From contig NZ_JAAZSQ010000012.1 in assembly GCF_012395835.1 (NCBI RefSeq), positions 15,766 through 79,765 of the forward strand: a stretch of 64,000 bases of DNA, in the 5' to 3' direction. The notes under the pieces are model-generated. The model did no database searches. It worked only from the letters and a program-made list of their open reading frames with translations, and was not told the DNA's origin. Positions 1-7,861 of the stretch are shown here, in pieces (the stretch's first letter is position 1; each line of letters opens with the position of its first letter). A program made the translations under genes and the position numbers. This DNA comes from Arthrobacter mobilis (GTDB lineage Bacteria > Actinomycetota > Actinomycetes > Actinomycetales > Micrococcaceae).

Positions 1-55
1 GCAGGTGGCCCGGGAGAAGGACGGCCAGAAGTACTGCCGCGACTGCGAAGGCTGA
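1..55 (+). CDS. C-terminal fragment of an unidentified protein
   Basis: An open frame enters from the left edge and stops at TGA 53-55. The last 17 residues are charged and contain a CxxC pair (YCRDCEG), which could be half of a zinc knuckle. Too little is present to name the protein. It is followed by about 290 bp with no gene that I can support. Confidence 0.4.
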   Translation, partial: QVAREKDGQKYCRDCEG

Positions 56-347
56 CCGGCAGTCCATCCACCGCTTGTCCCAATGGCGCAGTCCTAGGGA
101 TCGGCCGCTGCCGTTCCACCGGCCGGGCCGGCGGAGCCGGGCACCCAACGACACCGCCTTCGGCCTGGGTGCGGCGGGCGAAGCAGGCGGTGGGGCGGCT
201 GGCGGCTAATCCCTCCCGTTCCGCACAGCCGGTCTGGTCATCGTCTGGATAAACGATTATGCTGCTTCGGATTGGGAGGCCGTGCCGGGTGGCTTAACCT
301 CGGGGCCGGACAACCCGACCAGCCCGCTTCCCCCTGGAAAGGAACCT

Positions 348-1175
348 ATGGACCGCCGTCAATTCCTAACCGTGCCGCTGGCTGCCATGGCAGCGCCGGG
401 AGCCTTGGCAGCCGCCGGTGCCGCCCCGGCCCAGGCCGCCACCCGGGCGCTGAAGGGCATCGGCCACGGGGGCAAGGACGCGCTGGCGCTGAAGCAGATC
501 CGGAACCTGAAGGTGGACTGGTACTACACCTGGGGGGCCTCCTACACCGTCACCACGAACCCGCCCTTCATCCCCATGGTCAAGGACGCCAAACGGCTGC
601 TGGAACGGGACGCGATCGGCTACGTGATGCGTGAACTGCCCGAGACCAAAACCCGGCACCTGCTCGGATTCAACGAGCCCGACCACCGCGCCCAGGCCAA
701 CATGTCCGTCGATCAGGCCATCCGGCTCTGGCCGCAGCTGCAGAAGACCGGCCTGCGGCTGGGCTCCCCGGCGACGGTGAACGTGGCCAGCCCGTGGCTG
801 AAGGACTTCATGGCCAAGGCGAAAAAGAAGGGGCTACGCGTGGACTTCATGACCATGCACTGCTACGCGTGGCCGAACGTGGACAGCTTCCTCGGCAAAG
901 TCACCGAACTCTACGAACGCTACGGCAAGCCCGTCTGGGTGACCGAATACGCCGTTGCGGACTGGTCCGCCACCAGGTCGAATCCGAGCCGGTACAGCCG
1001 CGCCGAGACCGAAGACTTCATGCGCGCCACGGTCGCCGGCATGCGGGCCATGCCCTTCGTCGAGCGCTTCGCCTGGAAGACCCGCTCCGCCTTCGACCCC
1101 ATCATGGGCTCCTCGGCCCTCTACCACACCAACGGCAAGCTGACCTCCACCGGGCGGCTGTACGCGTCCCTGTAG
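348..1175 (+). CDS. Tat-exported GH128-type glycoside hydrolase (glycosyl hydrolase catalytic core)
   Basis: A 275-residue secreted protein. The start chosen is ATG 348, preceded by GGAAAGGA, because it opens directly with a twin-arginine signal (DRRQFLTV), a hydrophobic stretch and an Ala-rich cleavage region around residue 30. The longer frame starting at 282 adds a Pro/Gly-rich leader that looks non-coding. The catalytic core has the two glutamates expected of clan A retaining enzymes: GFNEPD (Glu about residue 110, probable acid/base) and WVTEYA (Glu about residue 200, probable nucleophile). This layout matches the Glyco_hydro_cc/GH128 family, whose characterised members hydrolyse beta-1,3-glucan; the substrate here is inferred. 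It has no carbohydrate-binding module and stands alone. Confidence 0.82.
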   Translation: MDRRQFLTVPLAAMAAPGALAAAGAAPAQAATRALKGIGHGGKDALALKQIRNLKVDWYYTWGASYTVTTNPPFIPMVKDAKRLLERDAIGYVMRELPETKTRHLLGFNEPDHRAQANMSVDQAIRLWPQLQKTGLRLGSPATVNVASPWLKDFMAKAKKKGLRVDFMTMHCYAWPNVDSFLGKVTELYERYGKPVWVTEYAVADWSATRSNPSRYSRAETEDFMRATVAGMRAMPFVERFAWKTRSAFDPIMGSSALYHTNGKLTSTGRLYASL

Positions 1176-1232
1176 CAGGAACGCCACTGCCGGAAGACGC
1201 AGGAGCCCGGCTCAAGTACATCCTGCCCTGAA

Positions 1233-1248
1233 TACATAAATTGATGTA
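1233..1248 (+). promoter_or_regulatory. inverted-repeat operator upstream of the ArsR/CmtR-like gene
   Basis: TACAT-N6-ATGTA is a perfect inverted repeat in an AT-rich patch ending 11 bp before the GTG start at 1260. TAAATT (1237-1242) inside it fits an actinobacterial -10 element, so the repressor would cover the promoter and the mRNA may be almost leaderless. Autoregulation is inferred from position; the 5-6-5 geometry resembles CmtR-type operators. Confidence 0.6.
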
Positions 1249-1259
1249 CCGTTGGGGCC

Positions 1260-1589
1260 GTGGAAACCTTGACGCACTCGTCGGTCCTGTCCCGGTTCGG
1301 CCATGCCTTGTCGGACCCGACCCGGGCCAGGATCCTGCTGGCCCTGCGGGAGGCGCCGGCGTATCCGAGCGAGCTGGCGGATCTGATCGGGGTCAGCCGG
1401 CAGAGCCTGTCCAACCATCTGGCCTGCCTGCGCGGCTGCGGCCTGGTCGTCTCGGTGCCCGAAGGCCGGCGCTCACGGTACGAGCTGGCCGATCCGCGGC
1501 TGGGCCATGCCCTGGCGGACCTGCTGGGCGTGGTGCTGGCGGTCGGCCCGGCCGGCTGCCGCGGGAGCGCCGGGACGGGGTGCTGCTGA
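1260..1589 (+). CDS. ArsR/SmtB-family metal-sensing repressor, CmtR-like
   Basis: A 109-residue winged-helix protein with a GTG start and almost no leader. The HTH lies at about residues 36-60 (SELADLIGVSRQSLSNHL). It is followed by CLRGCGLV, where two cysteines four apart match the alpha4C cadmium/lead site of mycobacterial CmtR. The C-terminus ends in a Cys-rich tail (GCRG...GCC) that could supply the third thiol ligand. Its stop overlaps the start of the downstream efflux gene (TGATG), so the two are translationally coupled. By family logic it should release DNA on binding thiophilic metal. The actual metal (Cd, Pb, Zn or other) cannot be fixed from sequence. Confidence 0.85.
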   Translation: METLTHSSVLSRFGHALSDPTRARILLALREAPAYPSELADLIGVSRQSLSNHLACLRGCGLVVSVPEGRRSRYELADPRLGHALADLLGVVLAVGPAGCRGSAGTGCC

Positions 1590-2278
1590 TGCCGGCATCC
1601 GCCGCCAATGCCCCCGTTGCACCGTCGCCGGCACGCCGTGCCGTCCTGTCGCGCCGGATCAGGTTCCTGGTGGCGGCAACGATCACGTACAACGTCATCG
1701 AGGCGGTGGCTGCCCTGACGGCCGGAACACTGGCCTCCTCCAGCGCCCTCGTCGGCTTCGGACTGGACTCGGTCATTGAGGTTTCCTCCGCCGCGGCGGT
1801 CGCCTGGCAGTTCGCCGGCCCGGATCCGGAGGCCCGGGAAAAGCGGGCGCTGCGTTTCATCGCCTGCTCCTTCTTCGCCCTGGCAGCGTTCGTCACCTTT
1901 GACGCGCTGCGGTCCCTGCTTGGCGGGCGGGAAGCGGACCACTCCCCCACCGGCATCGTGCTGGCCGCCGCCAGCCTGCTGATCATGCCGCTGTTGTCCT
2001 GGGCCCAGCGGCGGGCCGGCCGCGAACTCGGCTCGCGCTCGGCCGTGGCCGATTCGAAGCAGACCCTGCTGTGCACCTACCTCTCCGCCGTCCTGCTCGC
2101 CGGCCTGCTGCTGAATGCCGCACTGGGCTGGTCCTGGGCCGACCCGGTGGCCGCCCTGGTGATCGCCGCGGTGGCCGTGAAGGAAGGGCTGGAGGCCGGG
2201 CGCGGCGAAAGCTGCTGCGCGCCAACCTTCCAGGCCGAGCCGGGGAACGGCAGCTGTTCCTGCTGCGGCAACGGCTGA
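1589..2278 (+). CDS. cation-diffusion-facilitator-like metal efflux transporter
   Basis: A 229-residue integral membrane protein with about six hydrophobic segments and no long cytoplasmic domain. ATG 1589 overlaps the repressor stop by one base; a GTG at 1580 is possible. GLDSVIEVSS in TM2 and ADSKQT before TM5 occupy the places of the CDF metal-site motifs, but the usual histidines are not visible. The C-terminus has paired cysteines (SCCAP and CSCCGNG), which suits delivery of soft metals. Coupled to the CmtR-like sensor, it probably exports the metal that the sensor detects. Shorter than classical CDF proteins of about 300 residues because the C-terminal domain is reduced. Confidence 0.82.
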   Translation: MPASAANAPVAPSPARRAVLSRRIRFLVAATITYNVIEAVAALTAGTLASSSALVGFGLDSVIEVSSAAAVAWQFAGPDPEAREKRALRFIACSFFALAAFVTFDALRSLLGGREADHSPTGIVLAAASLLIMPLLSWAQRRAGRELGSRSAVADSKQTLLCTYLSAVLLAGLLLNAALGWSWADPVAALVIAAVAVKEGLEAGRGESCCAPTFQAEPGNGSCSCCGNG

Positions 2279-2310
2279 GCCGACCGCGGAAAAACCGGAA
2301 TACCCAACCC

Positions 2311-3060
2311 ATGGGCCCTATTCACCGGTCCACCCTTATCTTCATTCATGGCGGCGGCGTCGGGCCCTGGATGTGGGCGGACCAGGCGGCCTTCTTCTCC
2401 GGGGAGCACCGGGTCCACACACCCGTTCTCCCGGGCCATGACCCGCGGCGGCCGGAGGAATTCACCACGCATGCGGCGGCGGCACACTCGGTTGCCGGCC
2501 AAACCGCCCTGCAGGAAGCCGGGGGCCGGGTCACCGTCGTCGGCTTCTCCCTCGGCGGACAGACGGCCATCCAGCTGGCCGCGGCCTATCCGGAGAAGGT
2601 GGACCGCCCGGTCGTCGTCAGTTCCCTCCTGGAGCCGCGGCGCGGCGCGCCGGTCCTGGCCGCGCTGGCAGCTGCCGCCGCGCCCTTGTCCGGCAGCAGG
2701 CTGTTCACGCGGGCCCAGGCCAGACAACTGCTCATCCCCGCGGAGCGGTTCGAAGATTATTACGCGCTGTAGAGGAAGATCGCGCACCGGACGCTCTCGA
2801 ACCTGATGCGGGCCAACTTCTCCTTCCGTGTGCCGCACAACGTGCTCTCCTCCGGCCGCCCGGTGCTCCTGGTGGCCGGAGGGAAGGAAGAACGGGGTCT
2901 GCTGCGGGCCATGGCCGGCCTGCACGCCCACCTGCCGGGCAGCTCCCTCCAGGTCCACCCCGGCGTCAGGCACGGGATGCCGCTCGCCCAGCCGGAACGC
3001 TTCAACCACATACTCTCCGGCTGGCTCGCCGCCACGGACGCACGCATCAAGCCCCGGTAA
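2311..3060 (+). pseudogene. alpha/beta hydrolase interrupted by one in-frame stop
   Basis: From ATG 2311 the frame encodes an alpha/beta-hydrolase fold: an HGGG oxyanion motif near residue 14, and the nucleophile elbow GFSLGG near residue 80. It then meets TAG at 2770-2772. The same frame continues without shift to 3060 with plausible C-terminal hydrolase sequence, including RPVLLVAGG and a GVRHGMP motif that would supply the catalytic histidine. Total length is 249 codons plus the stop, normal for the family. The simplest reading is a single nonsense mutation or a base-calling error. If real, the product lacks its catalytic His. Confidence 0.75.
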
Positions 3061-3071
3061 GCCGGACGGAA

Positions 3072-4094
3072 CTAGCGGCGGGGAGGACCGCTGGAGGCCC
3101 GGGGTATCAGCGTCGGCAGGGCCCGGGAGACCAGGCCGCCCGCGTGGTCGGGTTCGAGCAGCATGCGCAGGGCCGATTCGGCGATCTGATCAAAGGGCAC
3201 CCGGACCGAGGTCAGCGGGACCGGGAGGAGTTCGGCCAGCGGGATGTCGTTGTATCCAACCAGCGCCACGTCCGCACCGATGGACAGGCCGGCACGCTGG
3301 GCCGCGGCGATGATGCCGAGGGCGAGGTTGTCGTTGGCGGCGAAGACCGCACTCGGCCTGGCCGGGCGTTTGGGGTCGAACAGGTATGCGCCGGCCTCGA
3401 CACCGTTTTCGATCCGGTAGCCCCGGCCGATGACGCGGTCGGCGGGCAGGTCCAGCCCGGCCTCGGCCAGGGCTCGCCGGGCACCGGCGAGCCGGTCCCG
3501 GGCCGTCGAGGCGAAGTCGGGACCGGTCACCACTGCGATCTCCCGGTGCCCGAGGTCGATCAGGTGCCGGACGGCGAGGTAGCCCCCGGTCTCGTCGTCG
3601 CCCAGCGCCGACGGGCTGGTCCCGTCGGTGCGGAGCACCAGCGCGTGGGGCACCTTCCGTTCGCGCAGGGACGCGGGCAGGGTGTCGTCAAGCCGGGCTG
3701 AGGCCAGGATCAGTCCGTCGACGTTGCGGTCCAGCAGGGTTTCGGCGGCCCGGCGCTCATCGGCCGGATCATCCCCGCTGGTCGCGACGACGGCAAAGTG
3801 GCCGCGAGCGCGGGCGGCGCGCTCCAAGGCCTCGAACATCAGGGCCATGACGGTGTCGCTCAGCCGCGGCACGAGGACCCCTATCGTGCCGGTGGAGCCC
3901 TTGCGCAGTCCCGCGGCCGACACGTTCCGGCGGTAGCCCAGCTCCTCGGCGATCTGGCGCACCTTCAGGGCGGTCGCCGACCGTGACGCGGTGCTGCGGG
4001 CGTCGAGGATGCGGCTGACCGTGGAAATGCTCACGCCGGTCGCCTCGGCAACATCGCGCAGCGTCACCTGCCGCCGGGCCTCTGTGGAACTCAT
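3072..4094 (-). CDS. LacI-family transcriptional repressor
   Basis: 340 residues. The N-terminal HTH (VTLRDVAEATGVSISTVSRIL, split here as VTLRDVAEATGV plus SISTVSRIL) is followed by a hinge helix and a periplasmic-binding-like sensor domain (IGVLVPRLSDTV, then VDGLILASARLDD, and VGYNDIPLAELL near the C-terminus). It is divergent from the DapA-family gene at 4270. A LacI-type operator half lies in the shared intergenic region, so it is the likely repressor of that lyase and probably the permease behind it. The inducer is unknown, presumably a sugar-acid or ketoacid-like compound. Confidence 0.9.
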   Translation of the reverse strand: MSSTEARRQVTLRDVAEATGVSISTVSRILDARSTASRSATALKVRQIAEELGYRRNVSAAGLRKGSTGTIGVLVPRLSDTVMALMFEALERAARARGHFAVVATSGDDPADERRAAETLLDRNVDGLILASARLDDTLPASLRERKVPHALVLRTDGTSPSALGDDETGGYLAVRHLIDLGHREIAVVTGPDFASTARDRLAGARRALAEAGLDLPADRVIGRGYRIENGVEAGAYLFDPKRPARPSAVFAANDNLALGIIAAAQRAGLSIGADVALVGYNDIPLAELLPVPLTSVRVPFDQIAESALRMLLEPDHAGGLVSRALPTLIPRASSGPPRR

Positions 4095-4176
4095 GCCTGC
4101 CGTCCTTCCGCCGGTTCTGTACCCAGTCTAGATGCCGCCCGAACGCGGCCATCGTGCGCGGGCCCGCATTCACCTA

Positions 4177-4220
4177 TTGACAGTGTGCCGTACATCACAC
4201 ACTATTGAAAACGTTCCCGA
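4177..4220 (+). promoter_or_regulatory. promoter with LacI-type operator for the DapA-family gene
   Basis: TTGACA at 4177-4182 is a perfect -35. CACTAT at 4200-4205 is a plausible -10 with 17-bp spacing. Directly downstream, GAAAACGTTCCC (4207-4218) has the central AACGTT of LacI-family operators and overlaps the expected start of transcription. This is what a repressor-controlled promoter would look like; the operator assignment is inferred from position and core symmetry. Confidence 0.6.
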
Positions 4221-4269
4221 CAACGATTGCAGAACAGCAGTCGCCACCCAGCACAGAGAGAAGAGAGAC

Positions 4270-5205
4270 ATGACACTCGACCTCCGCGGCCTCGTTCCCG
4301 CCCCCGTTACCCCGTTCACCGAGGACGGCTCCGTCGACTTCGACGCCATCGCCCGGCTCGGCGGCTGGCTCGCCTCCGTCGACGGGGTCAAGGGTCTGGT
4401 GGTCCTGGGCCACGCCGGCGAGGGGACGTTCCTGACCGCGGACGAGCAGACCGCCGTCATCAGCGCCTTCCGCGAGGCGGTCGAATCCCGCATTCCGATC
4501 ATCGCCGGCATCACCGGCGAGGGCAGCAAGGTCGCGGCACTCGAAGCCCGGCGCGCGGTCGACGCCGGCGCCTCGGCCGGCCTGGTCTACCCCTCGCACG
4601 GCTGGCTGCGCTTCGGCTTCCAGCCCGGCGCCCCGCAGGCCCGGTACCGGGAAATCTACGAGACCAGCGGACTGCCGCTGATCCTGTTCCAGTACCCGGA
4701 CGCCACCAAGGCCAGCTACGACCTGCAGACCCAGCTCGAGATCGCCGGCCAGGAAGGCGTCTTCGCCACCAAGAACGGCGTGCGGAACATGCGCCGCTGG
4801 GACACCGAGATCCCGGTGCTGCGTGAAACCTACCCGGACCTGCAGATCCTCACCTGCCACGACGAGTACCTGCTGCACACCATGTTCGACGTCGACGGCG
4901 CCCTGGTCGGCTACGGCGGACTGGCCCCCGAGCCGCTGGTCGAACTCATCAAGGCCGGCAAGGCGCGCGACTACCGCGCGGCCCGGGAGATCCACGACCG
5001 CCTGCTGCCGGTCACCAAGACCGTCTACCACCGCGGCTCGCACATGGAAGGCACCGTCGCCCTCAAGGAGGGCCTGGTCGCCCGCGGCATCCTGCACCAC
5101 GCCACGGTCCGCTCCCCGCTGCTGCCCCTGGCCGAAGGCGCGCACCAGGAGATCGCCGATGCCCTGGCCTCGGCCGGACTGAGCAGCGTCACGGCCCGCG
5201 CCTAG
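4270..5205 (+). CDS. DapA/NAL-superfamily lyase or dehydratase, catabolic paralogue
   Basis: 311 residues, the usual length for the dihydrodipicolinate synthase/N-acetylneuraminate lyase TIM barrel. ATG 4270 was chosen because the longer frame reads through the promoter. The N-terminus LVPAPVTPF is typical. GHAGEGT replaces the canonical GTTGE loop, which argues against lysine biosynthesis. ATKNG, around residue 170, supplies the probable Schiff-base lysine. It is under the divergent LacI regulator and lies before an Nramp-fold permease. I infer a carbon-source aldol cleavage or dehydration on a 2-oxo acid; the substrate is not evident. Confidence 0.85.
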   Translation: MTLDLRGLVPAPVTPFTEDGSVDFDAIARLGGWLASVDGVKGLVVLGHAGEGTFLTADEQTAVISAFREAVESRIPIIAGITGEGSKVAALEARRAVDAGASAGLVYPSHGWLRFGFQPGAPQARYREIYETSGLPLILFQYPDATKASYDLQTQLEIAGQEGVFATKNGVRNMRRWDTEIPVLRETYPDLQILTCHDEYLLHTMFDVDGALVGYGGLAPEPLVELIKAGKARDYRAAREIHDRLLPVTKTVYHRGSHMEGTVALKEGLVARGILHHATVRSPLLPLAEGAHQEIADALASAGLSSVTARA

Positions 5206-5213
5206 CAACACCG

Positions 5214-5250
5214 AGGGGGTGGCGGACCATGGGACGGACCGCCACCCCCT
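5214..5250 (+). terminator. strong hairpin after the DapA-family gene
   Basis: AGGGGGTGGCGG (5214-5225) pairs perfectly with CCGCCACCCCCT (5239-5250) over 12 bp, eight bases after the stop codon. No T-run follows, so termination may be partial and the permease at 5360 could still be read through. Confidence 0.65.
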
Positions 5251-5359
5251 GTGCTATCTGCACACTTGCATTCATCATGGAACGAATCCACGAACTCTTC
5301 ACCAGCGGTCATCGACGGCCCGGCGGCAAAGGAGCCGCGTTTCCGAAGGAGGTCTCGCT

Positions 5360-6676
5360 ATGAGCGAGAGCAAGAAGTCCCCCATCAGCTCGCCCCCACG
5401 CCCCGCCCCGGCCGCTGCCGGCCACCCGAACTCCATAGCCGACCGGGAGGAAAGCATGCCCCGGACCGCAGCACGCCGCTCGTTCTGGGCACGCCTGGCG
5501 CTGATCGGCCCGGCGTTCGTCGTCGGCGCCTGGCAGTTCGGGCCGGGCAACCTGGCCTCCGCCGTCCAGGCCGGAAGCACCTATTCCTACACCCTCGTCT
5601 GGGTCATCGCCGTCTCGACGATCCTGATGATCTTCTTCACCGACATGAGCGTGCGCCTGGGCATCGCCACCCCGGTCTCCCTGATCAGCTCGATCAAGGA
5701 ACACTTGGGCCGGCCGGTCGGATACATCACCGGCTTCGGCGTCTTCGCCATCACCCTCATGTTCTCCGTCGGCAACGCCGTCGGCTCCGGCCTGGGCCTG
5801 TCCATGATCTTCGGCGGCTCCCCGGTCCTCTGGACCATCCTGTGCACGCTCGCCGTCGGATTCATCCTCCTGTTCAGGAACGTCTACGCCATCGTCGAAA
5901 AGATCCTCATCGCGATCGTCGCCCTGATGGCCATCGGCTTTGTCTCCAGCGCCTTCATCGCCCGCCCCGACTGGGTCCGGTCCCTCGAAGGACTCATGCC
6001 CCAGATCCCGGCCGGCAGCGAAATCCTCATCGTCGCCCTCGTCGGCACGAACTTCTCCATCAATGCCGCCTTCTACAACGCCTACGGCACCAAGGAACGC
6101 CGCCGCACCGCCGCCGAATACCGCGACGTCACCATCGTGGACACCGTGCCGGGCATCGTCGCCCCCGGGATCATGACCGCCCTAGTGATCGTTGTTGCCG
6201 CCGCCGTCCTCGGACGCACCGGCGAGGAAGCCACCACGATCAACGCCCTGGCCGCCATCTTCGAACCCCTCGCCGGCCCGGTCGGAGCGTTCCTGTTCGC
6301 CCTCGGCCTCTCGGGCGCCGCATTCTCCTCCATGATCGCCAACGCCACCGCTGGCGGAACCATGCTCTCGGACGCACTCGGCAAGGGCGCCCACTCCGGC
6401 TCGCCCACCGCCAAGGCCGTCATGGCCATCCTCCTGGCCTTCGGCGTCACCATCACCGTCCTCTTCCAGAGCTCGCCCGTCGGCCTGATCATCATCGCCC
6501 AGTCCCTGACCGTGCTCGTCGCCCCGATCCTCGGCATCCTGCTGATGATCATGAGCAACCGGCGGGACCTTATGGGAGAGCTGCGCAACCGCTGGTGGCA
6601 CAACCTCTTCGGCGCCATCGGGCTGGTCGCGATCCTCGCGACCTCCCTCCGGCTCATCCTCTCCCTCACCAGCTAG
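5360..6676 (+). CDS. Nramp-superfamily permease with altered metal-site motifs
   Basis: 438 residues, about 11 transmembrane helices. ATG 5360 follows AAGGAGGT. A second ATG at 5456, with its own GGGAGG, would remove a disordered 32-residue N-terminus and is also credible. The TM1 signature reads GPGNLASAVQAGS, clearly related to the Nramp DPGN motif, but the metal-ligating Asp is Gly. The TM6 region reads GTNFSINAAFY, without the MPH that provides Met/His ligands. The fold is therefore SLC11-like, while classical Mn/Fe transport is doubtful. Its position behind the LacI-controlled lyase suggests an organic or unusual substrate. Confidence 0.8.
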   Translation: MSESKKSPISSPPRPAPAAAGHPNSIADREESMPRTAARRSFWARLALIGPAFVVGAWQFGPGNLASAVQAGSTYSYTLVWVIAVSTILMIFFTDMSVRLGIATPVSLISSIKEHLGRPVGYITGFGVFAITLMFSVGNAVGSGLGLSMIFGGSPVLWTILCTLAVGFILLFRNVYAIVEKILIAIVALMAIGFVSSAFIARPDWVRSLEGLMPQIPAGSEILIVALVGTNFSINAAFYNAYGTKERRRTAAEYRDVTIVDTVPGIVAPGIMTALVIVVAAAVLGRTGEEATTINALAAIFEPLAGPVGAFLFALGLSGAAFSSMIANATAGGTMLSDALGKGAHSGSPTAKAVMAILLAFGVTITVLFQSSPVGLIIIAQSLTVLVAPILGILLMIMSNRRDLMGELRNRWWHNLFGAIGLVAILATSLRLILSLTS

Positions 6677-7506
6677 GAAACGACGCCGGCCGGGGCCACC
6701 GCACGCACCGCGTGCGGCGGCCCCGGCCATACCCCTCGCCCGCTCGGGCGGGGCCCCGGGCGCTTCCGTTCGCCCTTGACCAGCGCCGCGGCCGCGCCCA
6801 GGAAGGCGATCACGATGACGGCGAACCGGGCATGTTCATCGCGGATGAACCGCTGCAGCTTCTCCCCGGCGTAGATGCCGGCCACGATCATCGCGGCGAT
6901 CAGCACCCAGGCAGCGGCATGGAACGGCGGCATCCGGCCGGGGTCCAGGGCCAGTTTGGTCGTCAGGGTCACGACGGCGATGGTCGCGAAGAACGGCTGG
7001 AGGGTGGCGGCAAACGGGCGCTGCGGCCAGCGGGACAGCAAGGCGTAGACGCTCACCGCAGGACCGCCCACGCCGGCGACGGCGTTGGTCACCCCCGAGG
7101 CGAACCCGGCCAGCGCCCTGGACGCATTGCCCGTGACCACCACGGAGGTGCGCTGCAGCAGCAACGACACCGTCAGCGCCGCCAGGACCACGGCACCCAC
7201 GGTCACCGCAAGCGGGGCCGACGGAAGGTAGACGGCGGCGAAGGACGCAGGGACACTGCCGAAAACCGCCGGGACCGCGAGCCAGCCGTACATCTTCCAG
7301 TCCACGTCGCGCCGGACCCGGAACAGGACCAGCAGCGAGGACACCAGTCCGCACACATTGACCATCAGCACTCCGCCATGCGCTCCGAGGATGACCACCA
7401 GGAACGGGGAGATCAGCAGCGCAAAACCCAGGCCCGCGATCCGCTGCGCGACCGCCCCGATGAAGACCGCCGCAAGCACCACCACAAGAAGTCCGAAAGT
7501 CACCAA
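6673..7506 (-). CDS. TSUP (TauE/SafE) family membrane exporter
   Basis: 277 residues with about eight hydrophobic segments, beginning LVVVLAAVFIGAVAQRIAG and carrying the paired Gly-rich half repeats of TauE/SafE proteins (GFASGVTNAVAGVGGPAVS). Members export sulfite, sulfoacetate or related anions; the substrate is not inferable here. It converges on the Nramp-fold gene, and the two 3' ends overlap by 4 bp. The last 30 or so residues (from KGERKRPGPRP) are not membrane-like. They are encoded by a GC-rich repeat that recurs near gyrB, so the C-terminal tail looks like an add-on from a repeat element. Confidence 0.85.
   Translation of the reverse strand: MVTFGLLVVVLAAVFIGAVAQRIAGLGFALLISPFLVVILGAHGGVLMVNVCGLVSSLLVLFRVRRDVDWKMYGWLAVPAVFGSVPASFAAVYLPSAPLAVTVGAVVLAALTVSLLLQRTSVVVTGNASRALAGFASGVTNAVAGVGGPAVSVYALLSRWPQRPFAATLQPFFATIAVVTLTTKLALDPGRMPPFHAAAWVLIAAMIVAGIYAGEKLQRFIRDEHARFAVIVIAFLGAAAALVKGERKRPGPRPSGRGVWPGPPHAVRAVAPAGVVS
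6731..6771 (+). repeat. single copy of the 41-bp GC palindromic repeat
   Basis: These 41 bases are identical to 51467-51507 upstream of gyrB. The core GCCCGCTCGGGCGGGGCCCC is self-complementary in several registers (CCCG/CGGG, GGGGCCCC). It lies inside the 3' end of the TSUP coding frame on the minus strand. Confidence 0.85.
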
Positions 7507-7578
7507 AACACCCTACGCCGGACCGACGGTGCGGCTGCCTAGGCCCGCGGGTGGCGCGAACCTTTGGGAAAAATTTCG

Positions 7579-7607
7579 TCGACTCGGATCCGGTGGAATC
7601 ATACGAT
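7579..7607 (+). promoter_or_regulatory. candidate promoter of a small RNA
   Basis: TCGACT (7579-7584) and TACGAT (7602-7607) are separated by 17 bp. The -10 is a good TAnnnT element and the -35 matches TTGACA at four of six positions. No good coding frame starts behind it, and an intrinsic terminator follows 100 bp downstream. Confidence 0.45.
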
Positions 7608-7613
7608 TTATCA

Positions 7614-7750
7614 CAGGCAACGGGGCGGGCCGAAGCCGTAGAAAACAGGAGCTCCTGGAGAACATGTGGGGGTGTGGCCGGGAACCAGCTCCTGTGCAGC
7701 AGGGACCGGGTGCGGTGTTGGGGGATGCCGCACCCGGCCCTGTTTTCTTT
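7614..7750 (+). ncRNA. candidate small non-coding RNA with intrinsic terminator
   Basis: Between a promoter-like pair and a textbook terminator lie about 135 nt with no convincing frame. The interval contains the palindrome CAGGAGCTCCTG (7648-7659 or so). It ends in a hairpin, CCGGGTGCGG (7706-7715) with CCGCACCCGG (7728-7737), extended by AGGG/CCCT and followed by TGTTTTCTTT. I do not recognise a known RNA family. The alternative is that this is the end of an unrecognised peptide transcript. Confidence 0.45.
7701..7750 (+). terminator. intrinsic terminator
   Basis: A 10-bp perfect GC-rich stem (7706-7715 with 7728-7737), 12-nt loop, and a T-rich tail at 7741-7750. Orientation is plus, so it must end a plus-strand transcript starting between 7507 and 7700. 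Confidence 0.8.
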
Positions 7751-7861
7751 CAAGGGCCATGCGGCAGGTGCCGGGCCGTGTTTCATCGCTTTTGCCGATG
7801 CGATCTACGGCCACCCCTGTTTGACTCGGCAACTACTGCGTACAATTACGCCATATCAAGC

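Noticed and set aside
5251-7542. 763-codon plus-strand frame running through the Nramp-fold gene and the TSUP gene
   Set aside because: Out of frame with both real genes; Arg/His/Pro-rich shadow translation.
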